NCBI RefSeq assembly: GCF_963675165.1
Contig: NC_087380.1
Location: 7,636,517-7,700,516, forward strand
Origin: Halichondria panicea
Lineage: Eukaryota; Porifera; Demospongiae; Suberitida; Halichondriidae
Reading direction: 5' to 3'
Length of the DNA: 64,000 nucleotides
The notes under the pieces are model-generated. The model searched no databases. It saw only the letters and a list, made by a program, of their open reading frames with translations, and was not told the origin of the DNA. Made by a program: the position numbers and the translations under genes. Below, one piece after another: positions 43,157 to 53,400 of the stretch (position 1 is its first letter; each line of letters begins with the position of its first letter).

Positions 43157-46100
43157 CTAGACATCTTGCAGCACTAACAGTCTAACTGTCCCATCAAGAT
43201 TGCTCAGTGCATTGATAGCTACATCCTTAGCAACGCCCACAAGCAGCTTCTCGTTCATAGCTACTAGTTCATCACCGCTCTTGAGGCGGCCATCTTGTTC
43301 CGCCAAACTCCCGGGTAATATCCGCTTGACTACTATAGGGAGATCCCCACTCGGTGAACCTTGACCTCCGACTATACTGATTCCCAGACGAGGTCCATCT
43401 TGAGTTACATCAAGGTAGATCTCGCACATTCTGTACGAGGGAGGGAGAGAGGTAAAGCAATTAAAAGTTGATTTACCAAAAGTCTATTTTGGGCCTGTTT
43501 TTGACAAAAATGGGAATTTACGGCCTGTTCCAAATTTGAGAATTGAGCAAACCATCTGAATGGGCTACTTCCAAGCTTTCAGAAAATCATAAACTTAACT
43601 CTAGTTACATGCAGAGCCAACTCTAGTACTCTCAAAATACATGTACACAAGTGGAGGTCGGAATTGGCTGTACCTTTCATCGGTGAAGATGGCCTCTAGT
43701 TCAGTGGGGTCCGTCTCTGTGTCCATGAGGTCAAACTGGTCCAGGACGGGGGGGAAGCTCCACCTCTTACACACCTCATCATCATCAACCACACCCACTT
43801 CATCGTTCTCTAGTTGTACTCCATTTTGCAGCAGTTCCTGTACCTATAGACAGATCAGCAAGGCGCATGTATTAGGCAAAGGATCATCAAAGAAAAAAGT
43901 GGAAATACATTAGTTGACTGCCCATAAAGGAGAGCGTGTAACTTCTATATCAGCTGTACAGTACGGGCAAAATAACACGCCACACTGACTGTGTAATGCA
44001 TAGGACTGTGTCTAGTGTAGCATCTTTGAACGGCCATAACTCAACAATTTTATGATTTTCCGAAACCTTAGAAGAATTACGTTCAGATGGTATGCTCAAA
44101 TTTGGAACGGGCCATAATTATTTTGTCAAAGACAGCAAAATAGACTTTTGATTTCTTTAAGCGTTCAGAAAATCCGTTACTAGACCAACGTTAACAGAAC
44201 TAAATTTACAAATTTTAAGAGTACTAAAATTGACTCAGAGTTCTTCATATGATTTTCTGATATCATGGCTGTACATACATACCTCTGGTAGTGACTCATG
44301 GCCATCATGTGACTCTGTGTCTTGCTCCGCTACTAATAGTCCGTTACTAATATCATCGGATACTTCATTTTCGTCATTTGTCGCCTTCACTTGCTCTACT
44401 ATTCTCTCGTCATCTTGCTCCTTTATTTCATCATTTGGTGCCTTTATTTGGCCAGTTTTTGTGTCGTTCTTTGCTGTTTCATTTTCGTCATTTGTCACCT
44501 CCACTTGCTCTACTATCCTCTCGTCATCTTGTTCCTTTATTTCATCATTTGGTGCCTCTATTATGCCAGTCTTTATATCATTCTTTGCTGTTTCATTTGT
44601 CGCCTTAACTTGCTCTATCTTCTTCTCATCTTGGTCCTTTATTTCATCATTTGGTGCCTCTATTAGCCCAGTCTTTGTGTCATTCTTTGCTGTTTCATTT
44701 GTCGCTTTAACTTGCTCTATCTTCTTCTCATCTTGGTCCTTTATTTCATCATTTGGTGCCTCTATTAGCCCAGTCTTTGTGTCATTCTTTGCTGTTTCAT
44801 TTTTAGACTCTGTAACGGCATTGTTCACGGCCAGATCACATGACTTCTGTTCAGTTTCCCATGACTTCTTTTCAACAACTACAGTATGAAAACAATCAAT
44901 GTAAAAACGAGTATAGTTGTACAAACACTAGCACACACCAATCACCGTACCGTACACACTATCAACCCAGGCTGAACCGGAAGTTTGTAGCTATCATACT
45001 TCCAAAGAATTGTTTAATCATAAGAATTTATAGGAATCAAGACCTAAGGGCAATGGCATTAGTCAACCCATTCTGAGAAATAGTTTTGAGATGTTATACA
45101 TGACTATAGCATATCTGAAGTTGTACACCTGTCCTTCCAATGGCTGCTTCATAAGTGGTTGCTGGCTAATTATTATCGTGAGACTAACAAGACGGGTTGC
45201 ACACGGCAACAGAGACCAGAGCATGCATGTGTGGGGAGAGCGTGTGTATGACTGTTTGTTTGTACACTAAAGCCACCAAAGAGGGCAACTTCTAAGTAAG
45301 GATACAAGTGTCCTTTCAAGGAGCTAACTGTCAGTGATTCAGTGCATACACTGCAAGCATTGAGCTGCTATTACTAGGTACACTTGTTGCAGAGAACTGA
45401 TAGACCTAACACAAGATCAAAAGGAGTTGAGTCTTTTGTTCTTGCATTCAATAAACCCACCATAGAGATCAAGCTTTCACTATGATCGTTGCAATGCTAG
45501 CTCATGTTTTGCTATCTATTGGTAATTGCTGTTACTGTAACAACTGTATCAATGTATCTTTGTCTGCATGTGTTATTAACTAACCTGTGTCTTTTGGAGT
45601 AGACTCGTCAGTTTTCTTGTGGCGAGCTGCAGCGTCCAATCGCTGTGAGTGTGTGTGTGATGTAGGTGTGTGGGTGTGTGTGTGGGGAAGAGGGTTAGAC
45701 GCATGCAACTTAAGGGTGTGTGTGTGAGGGGGGTCTGCTATACATAACATAAGTTCTTACATAAACACAGTGACTCCATCACAGCACTATAGAACAGTAT
45801 ACCAGCTTCAGTGAATATAGACACCAGTATATGGAAACACTACCTATATACCTAGCAGCAGGGGGAGGGGTATGTGTACCCTTCCAAGTGGTTAAATTAC
45901 CAGCACACTTAACAAACACCTAGCTCTCTCCAAGTACTTGAGATAACATATTCTGACAGTCTTGTCGGCTGTTGTGCCAATTATTCTACATACTAGCATT
46001 CATGTACTCCTGGTACTAGTAATGCTATTTTAAGGCTCATACCAAAATCAGCTATTGATAGCACAATAGGAATTATTGTAGCCACTCTAATACCTGACAT

Positions 46101-49071
46101 AAATGGTGTTGGGAGTATCAGTCAACAAGTGGACAACCATTGAGTGACTGGATCATGGAATAACTGGCCCACATACACTTGTTGTTGTGTCATGACTCTG
46201 GACAAGACACGGCAGCACAATGTTGTGTTGAGGATGGGTAACCGTGTAGTCACACCCACACACACTGTTACCACAGTCTAACACATCCTGTACCCACAAG
46301 CAAAACACCATTCAATTCCTTCTTCCTGATAACCGATATAATGTTCCCTTCCTCAGCTATCAGTCAGTGTGTACCCCAACACCACTAAACTCTGTACCCT
46401 AGTCATATCCTTGGAGGCACCATCATGGCTGCCCTCCTATACATGTACACGTAGCTATGATATCAGGCTTGATAAGTGGCATGGTAACAACACAAGCTCT
46501 ACTGATGCACATCATGAGGCAGGTTAATATAAACATTGGCAATCATGTCCTAGGTCTGTGTACAGTGAAGTTTGTCTATTGTGGTGTCCCTATAAGCAGG
46601 CCACCCTCTATAATACAGCCAGGTTATAATGGTCTCCATAGCTTGTGTTTGGATGCAGCCATATAGCCTGCAGTAATCACAGCAATTAAAGCTCTATATA
46701 GCAGCAGTTACACAATCATTATCTTTAGGGGCTCAAAGCAGTCGCATTTCATTTCTATATAATTATAGCCAATGCATACTAGTGTATTGTTAGTAATGTA
46801 CTGCATGAGCTATACCTTTCATGATTGAATGTGGTTTCCATCTCACTAAGTTACAAACAAAATGTACGTACCTTTCTCTGTCCAGCAATGGTAGTGCAGC
46901 TCTCCAGGAGGTTGCCCATCCTTATAGCTAGCTCTCACACTCTTGATGATGATGACAGCTAGCTAACTGCTAGTACTCTCACACTTGATGCAAGTGCAGT
47001 TCTCACTGTAGCTGACAATATAAGTTTATTTAACAGCTCTTTAATACCTTGATACTCTATTAGCTATTGCAGCACTGAAATCTAATCCTTAAAGTGAAGT
47101 TTTAAATAGCAAAGATATAAGACAGTGAAATATGAACTCTGATTTTAGACTGCCAGTTGAGTGTGCGTGTCGGCTTTTATACGACACAGTGGGTTTGATT
47201 GCATGCCAAACCAACTCCATGGAAACCAGCATACATAATTAAAAAGTACTAAATACACTTAGCAACAACATACTTAGTCAAGTTTGTGTTACGACTAGGT
47301 ACAGTTTACACTAGCAAATGCTTACTGTCTAAGTTGTCAGGCAATGTGTACGCAAGATGAACCACAAGACAAACATGTCAATGCCACAACGATAATATAT
47401 TTACACAGCACAGCTGCAGTCGAAAGAAATGTACTGTGTTTGTGTGCGCACACTAAAGGTAGAGGTTAGCTGAGACATCAAACAAACTAGGTGAAGTAGT
47501 AATAGCTAATAGTTGCATGGGATGGGCCTAGGTGGAGTGTGCTGAGACTAAACAGTAATCTCAGTGAAAAGGCTTTATCTCTAATATAAGAGCATTCCTG
47601 AGCCCATTATGTACTGTCACCATTAAGACTGCCACACACTGTCAGCAGATATAGCTATTGTGTGGCTGTGATGACTCTGGAGCTAGCTAGGATAGACGTG
47701 CATATAATTATAGTGACCTTTAGAATATAGTGACCTTTGCTTTACTGTATGGACTATGAATTGTCTGTGCACAAATTGATGCTTTCTACAAGAATCTATA
47801 GTAAGAGAGAGTGGGTGTATGCGTTTGTACAGGTCATGTAGAAAATGTAACCATGGCACCAGTCGCTAGTGTGGTAGCTAGTGTGGTTAATAATGCATGT
47901 AATATAGAATGACAAGACATAACAATTCTACCAACCTTCCAGCTATTCACCGGCATACCTCTACCAACCTTCCAGCTATTCACTGACCCAGACCTAACTA
48001 ACAGGTTACATCAGGCATACCTCTGCACACAATGTACACTAGCTGCTCTCAAGAATGGCTAGGTACCGGCACACTGTCATACTGACACAGTGTAACAAGA
48101 GACATACACATACCAAATGATTCAGAGGTGCAGTAGGAAGTAATTAGACACCAGTAGGAAAGACATGCAGGTCTAGGCTAGCGTGGTTACCTCAGACTGA
48201 CCACCAATAACCTCAGGCAGTTGCCATTGGAATGTAGCAGGCTAATAACAATGGCTATAAATAACAATGTCAATGAGGCCCAGCTCTTAACAATGTCAAT
48301 GAGGCCCAGCCCTTAACAATGTCAATGAGGCCCAGCCCTTAACAATGTCAATGAGGCCCAGCTCTTAACAATGTCTATGAGGCCCAGCTCTTAACAATGT
48401 CTATGAGGCCCAGCTCTTAACAATGTCAATGAGGCCCAGCTCTTGAGTCAGAGGTCATGCAGAGTTACAAGATCTATGCACTGTATTATTATCGATAATC
48501 CGTACACTACTTTCTATTCCCAGCGTCCAATTACATTCTGCACTGAAAATGGATAACAAGTTAACTTCTTCTAATTTGAGCTAATCACACAAATTCCCAA
48601 CACGACGACATGCTCACAGGCAGAGAAGTCAACAACTAGGTCATACCAGGCATGCATGTACATCACTGGGTATGGGTGCAGCTAGCATATCATGACAAGG
48701 AAGGGGTAGCATTTACTGTTTCCATATCCAGTGCCGTGCAAAACTGTTATACTATAGATTATAGATCTTACAAGTGATCAGATATATAGTCTAGACTAGG
48801 CTGAGTCATTGCTCTCACCTTTGGGGCACAGAGGAGGTAGATGAGTATGGTAGCTGGTAGGAACAAGACCAGTCCATACACTGCCCAGAGGATAGGGTAG
48901 TCATTGCAGGCATCCCCCAACCAGTCAGATAATGCAGCCTGCAGTGTGGAGTTAAATGGTCACAGCTTATAGCATGCAAGCATGGGTAGAGCTAGCTAGA
49001 CAAGGCACAACACATGTACCCTGGAGTAGAGACAAGGATATAGCAATGCAATGACTTACCGATTTATCCAT
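43157..49071 (-). CDS. Membrane-anchored PDZ protein with calnexin-like tail; two alternative first exons
   Basis: Shared minus-strand exons: 45585-45642, 44283-44878, 43674-43843, 43157-43430 (stop). Two alternative 5' ends join them in phase 0. End A is 49060-49071 (MDKS) plus 48819-48938, which encodes one membrane segment, YPILWAVYGLVLFLPATILI. End B is 46872-46919, MGNLLESCTTIAGQRK, with Gly2 and Cys8 as in myristoylated/palmitoylated proteins. The membrane segment and following ARHKKTDESTPKD recall the calnexin transmembrane segment and cytosolic tail, but no lumenal chaperone domain is present. The 198-residue central exon is acidic, with about four copies of a 33-residue repeat containing EAPNDEIK. 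The C-terminal 90 residues form a PDZ domain (loop RLGISIVGG). Form B is 381 residues. Function is not known; the isoform model is inferred. Confidence 0.7.
43470..43640. repeat. Foldback family F, half copy in PDZ-gene intron
   Basis: AAAGTCTATTTTGGGCCTG, TTCCAAGCTTTCAGAAAATC and CTCTAGTTACATGCAGAGCC mark one arm of the AGTACTAGAGTTGGCTC subtype. Confidence 0.65.
44015..44265. repeat. Foldback family F, partial copy in PDZ-gene intron
   Basis: AGCATCTTTGAACGGCCATAACT, CGAAACCTTAGAAG, GGGCCATAATT and CTTTAAGCGTTCAGAAAAT: both arms are present but the centre is deleted. Confidence 0.6.
45643..46871. other. PDZ-gene intron, no further coding signal
   Basis: Apart from a GTGTGTG-rich patch at about 45645-45735, this 1.2-kb AT-rich intron contains nothing I can identify. 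Possible frames such as 46457-46666 have no family motifs and no splice support. Confidence 0.45.
46920..48818. other. Region between the two alternative first exons
   Basis: If exon 46872 is a separate first exon, its promoter lies here. A short direct repeat, CTACCAACCTTCCAGCTATTCAC, occurs at about 47928-47984, and a 26-27 bp tandem array at 48265-48445. No other gene was seen. Confidence 0.4.
48265..48445 (+). repeat. 27-bp tandem repeat, about 6-7 units
   Basis: Unit AACAATGTCAATGAGGCCCA plus GCTCTT, with variants GTCTATG and GCCCTT. Confidence 0.9.
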
Positions 49072-49200
49072 AGCACACAGTACAGCAAGTTCTTAGGATC
49101 AGGAGATGATAACTGTAGAAGATAGCTAGCTAGGTCAAGAAGTTTTCCTTACGTGAGTTGTTTCCATTATTTTAGTTTTTCGGTTCTTACCCACTCTTCA
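49072..49200. promoter_or_regulatory. Bidirectional promoter PDZ gene (form A) / ISY1-like gene
   Basis: Only 129 bp separate the minus ATG at 49071 and the plus ATG at 49201, the tightest head-to-head pair in the window. Confidence 0.45.
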
Positions 49201-50096
49201 ATGGCCAGGAATTATGAGAAGAGGTACACAGGTCTTAACAGGTTTCTAGAGGCCAAACAGAAAGGTATGTGCAGTGACTCTATGTGCATATACAAATAAT
49301 CTTACTGCAGAGGAGCAAAGTGAGGAACAGAAGCCCAGACCACCATTGGTACAATAACATTGATCATATCATATCGGGAGTGCATGAATTATTTTATTGA
49401 TCACCTTTAGCTATGCAGAATAATGCACACAGTAACTTGTAGTTGTACAATGGACCTGTAAGCAAGCATGACTTGTACTATTTACAAGCGTTCTATTGTC
49501 TAATATACAGCCGCAAACTTCTTGCTAATGAACAGTGAATAGGTGAGATAATTGTACTTGTTGTGTTTTGCATTCATGCAGTCCAAACTGTACAGTGCTG
49601 AAGATGTAAAGAAATGGATACCTAGCATTCAGAAAGAGATACACTACCTGCTACAGGTACGCATTACAGTACCTTAATGCACACACACACACACCCTCAC
49701 ACCCACCCACACACACCCACCCACACACACACACATCAGCAAATCGCAGGGTCACACGAGGAATCCAGAAATTATTCGGATAGCAAGATTAAAGAGTTTC
49801 AAGAAAGAGTGGATCAACTGAAGATCCAACACGGGAAATTTGTCAGTAAAGTGCAAACTTTGGACCCCTCGTATAAAGGAACAATTCCATGGCAGAATAG
49901 AGGTTACACCAGGAAGAGATCACATGACCCGAACACAGTATCACATGACTCATCCGCCAAGAAACTATGCTCCCCATTATTAGAGAGAGAAAAGGAGGAC
50001 AAGAAGATAAAGATGGCAGCAGTGTTGGCTGATAAAGCATTGCTAACTCCCACACTGTTAGTGGCTTACAGTGACAGTGACTCTTCAGTAGACTAG
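49201..50096 (+). CDS. Small ISY1-like coiled-coil protein
   Basis: Four exons: 49201-49264, 49311-49348, 49582-49656, 49740-50096; phases agree, 177 residues. The start MARNYEKRYTGLNRFLEAKQ resembles the MARN-EK start of the pre-mRNA splicing factor ISY1 and of an uncharacterised metazoan relative with a VKKWIPSI-EI motif. Here that motif reads DVKKWIPSIQKEIHYLLQ. A helical segment SDSKIKEFQERVDQLKIQHG follows, then LDPSYKG and a basic KKLCSP tail ending in acidic YSDSDSSVD. Too short for full ISY1 (about 285 residues). A splicing role is only a guess from the N-terminal resemblance. Confidence 0.6.
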
Positions 50097-50104
50097 TTCT
50101 TGCT

Positions 50105-50290
50105 ATTGGTGTTAAGTGAACACTTATTGGTGTTATAAGGTGTTAAGTGAACACTTATTGGTGTTATAAGGTGTTAAGTGAACACTTATTGGTGTTATAA
50201 GGTGTTAAGTGAACACTTATTGGTGTTATAAGGTGTTAAGTGAACACTTATTGGTGTTATAAGGTGTTAAGTGAACACTTATATAAATAA
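50105..50290 (+). repeat. 31-bp tandem repeat, about 6 units
   Basis: Unit CACTTATTGGTGTTATAAGG plus TGTTAAGTGAA, starting a few bases after the stop codon of the ISY1-like gene, so it is probably transcribed in its 3' UTR. Confidence 0.95.
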
Positions 50291-50463
50291 TTTATTGGTA
50301 TTACTATAGGATGGATGTTATATCAGAACAATAACTATTAAACATCAAGCACATAACATACATATTCATTCAAACAAGCTGACATGTACAGGACAAAGGG
50401 AAAAATTTACTTATAGAGAGTTTTTCAGTTTTAAAGGAGACAGTTCATTGCACATTGGGGTCA

Positions 50464-53400
50464 TCAACCTGTGGGGATAACCAAGCAATGCATGTGAGCA
50501 TTGTCATTGTATAAACTGACATAAGCTTATAATTATACTCTAATAAGCCTAATGTAGAGTAGCCATGGCAACAGCGTACCTGGAGGGCGGCCTCTATTGA
50601 AGGTGTAGCTTCTGTTCTTTCTGAACATTTCAAACGGATCCTTCATATCAACGCCCACTCCCTACACACAAGGGAAGAGTGGTGTATTATATCATCGTTG
50701 TCTTCCCCATAACCACGGACCCACCTTGTACTTGTCCCCCTTGTCTCTAACCTCTCCTCCCTTGACTGGCTCCTGGATACCTTGCTCAGCCATACCAAGC
50801 CCAGCACCCTCCCATCCCATTCGTCGCATTATCTGATGACCAACGTTACCCTCTCCCAGACGAGGGATTGAACCAGCTCCACCACCCTGTGCGTGTGTAA
50901 TTATAATGTCTTGTTACTATAATGTGTGTGCGACTCACCATTGGTTGCCAGCCCAGTCCACCACCTGAATTTCCAGGGTCCAAAGGTCGTCTGCCAGGGG
51001 GACTTCCCCGTCTTGGAGGAGTTTTTCCTCGAGGGGAGCGACGTCGATGAGAAGGGGAACGGGAACGAGAACGAGAACGAGACCGTGATCGTGATCTAGA
51101 CCGAGACCCTGTTGGAGATCTATGGAATCAAAAAAATTGAGCAAATCACTACAACGACGAAATGAAGTCTGCTTTTGTTAATATTTTGCTGTATTGCTCA
51201 ATTAACTGGAATAGAATGTTCAGAGTTCAACCTTAGTGGCTGCAGAAGCATTTAGTAGCTGCCAGGTTACCTTGACGATCGTCTCCTCCGAGGGCTCCTC
51301 GAGTGTGACCTGGAATATGATCTGCTCCTACTAGAACTGTAGCTACGTGACCTACTCCTGGAGTAGGAGCGTGACCTCCTGCTCTGTCTGGATCTCTGTG
51401 GGGCTGGTCGTCGGGGGCGATAGCGGCTAGCCATGTCTTCCTTAGCTCTCCTCTTAGCCTCGAAAAAATTGAGTAGAGCACCAGCTTCCCAACCCTCCCT
51501 GTGTGTGTGTGTGTGTGTGTGGAGTGGGTGTGGGGGAGTGTGTGTGTGTGGGGAGTGGAGTGGGTGGGGTACGCTATGATAGTAGCTTGCTTACTCATTT
51601 CTTTTGATTTTTTTGTCTTCATTCTTTTTCGCCTCCCTATCATCCTCACTATCTTTCTTTGCTGCCTCCTGCTCTTCGCCTTCTTTCTTTACTGCATCTC
51701 CTTCTTCACCCTCTTTTTTTATTGCCTCCCCTTCTTCGCCTTCCTTCTTTGCTACCTCCTCCTCCTCTTTCTCCTCTTCCTCGTAAAACTCGTCTACAGC
51801 TCGCAGGAGTCGTTGAGTGGGCGGTTGTGGAGGGGGGAGGCGTACGTCACGAGGATGGATGCCATGGTAACTGTGCTCGTGAAGCTGGACAGGATATGAT
51901 ACAACATACTGTGTTCGTTATTGTTACATGAAACTCTCTCATTCAACATTAATTGTTTTTCGAACAGTCTCGCAAATTACATGTAAATACAGTATGTACA
52001 CTATACAACAGGGTACAAAGTGCAGAGATGTTCGTGTCCATACCGGTACTAGAGTGACCATGATTCCAGCTGGTAGCTCATAGTATGGTATAGGAGGAGC
52101 TAAGTCCACAGGGGGTGGGGGGATATTGGGAGGAGGTGGTCCACGCCATGCCCCCCGTATGTCAGGGGGAGGGGGTAGCAGGCCCACTGGCATAGGGAGT
52201 GGGGGAATCCCCACTGGAGGTGGTGGGAGCATGTGGGGGGCAGGGGGGAGTCCCCTCCAGGGGGGTGGTCCAGGGGGCAGTTGGCCGTGGTTGTAATCAA
52301 ACACTTCATGTTGTACAGGAGCTGGGGGAGGGGGGTCTTGTTGCAAGGACTGGTGGTTGTACTCAAAGGTCTCTATGAAGGGCTCTCGTGACTCCTCCCT
52401 CACATTATCCTCTCGGAACTCTGAGGGGGGGTGGTGTGGGTTGATTTCATCATTGTCAATGTATAGTACTTGCAACTGAGACACAGTATTGCTAATAGTT
52501 TGGGGACTCTTTCAGCTGCTATAACTTGAATTCGGTGGAACTAATTTCAACAATTTTCAGATTTTTTGAGAGCTTAGAAAGAGACCTTTCAAATGGTGTC
52601 ATCAACGTTCATATTTAAAAGATAAAAGATTTGCTAATTTGGCGATACCATGGATAATAGCCCATGGGCCATGGCCAAAAAATGACAAATTATGGCCCCG
52701 ACAAAAATTTGGATTTTAACACAAAATCAGAAAAGCCTATCTCTAAGCTTTCAGAAAATCATAAAAATAATGTAATTGGACCAACGGAACAAAAGTTATG
52801 GCCATTAAAGATGCTTCACACGTACCTCTATCAAATTCTCTGTTGTCATAGTGAGGGTCGTGGGCGGGTGGTGGGGGCGGGGGCTCATCTGGGTGAGATG
52901 TAGGGAATGTCGACTGGTCCCAGCGTGATGACCTTTGACCCCATTGCCCTCCCCCTCCTCTCCGCTCTTGTTGCCAAGGCACTGGGGCTTCCTGTTGTTG
53001 CCATGGTGATGGTAGTAGAGGTTCGGAGGGGGGTGCCTTTGGTGGGGGGGCAGTCACAGCAGACTCCCCTCCAGCCTGGAAGAAGAAAAAATGAATGCCA
53101 GCACACCAAAATATTATTGATACAGCATGCTGCATAATTTGTGGAGCTGGTTGGATTTGTGAACTCACAGGTATAGAGTCTGCTGTACCAGATATCACTG
53201 CATCAATTTGCTGTCAACGAAAACAATTTCAATAATGATTAACAACAAAGAATGAAAGCACCGCAGGTGCTGATGCCTCGGTGGAGATGCCAAAGCTACA
53301 TAACATAAAATGACAAATTAGGGCCCCAAAGAAATTATGGATTGAATCACATCGTTTGAAAGGTAATTTTCTAAGCTTTCAGAAAATCATAAAAATTTTG

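Noticed and set aside
44230-44889. Plus-strand Ser/Phe-rich 219-codon frame
   Set aside because: Antisense shadow of the acidic PDZ-gene exon; the minus frame has correct splice phases, the plus frame has none.
46457-46666. Possible small membrane protein gene
   Set aside because: No homologous motif, no splice or promoter support; lies in an intron.
49201-50096. Naming the small gene ISY1 outright
   Set aside because: Only the N-terminal MARN-EK and general coiled-coil pattern agree; length and the C-terminus differ.
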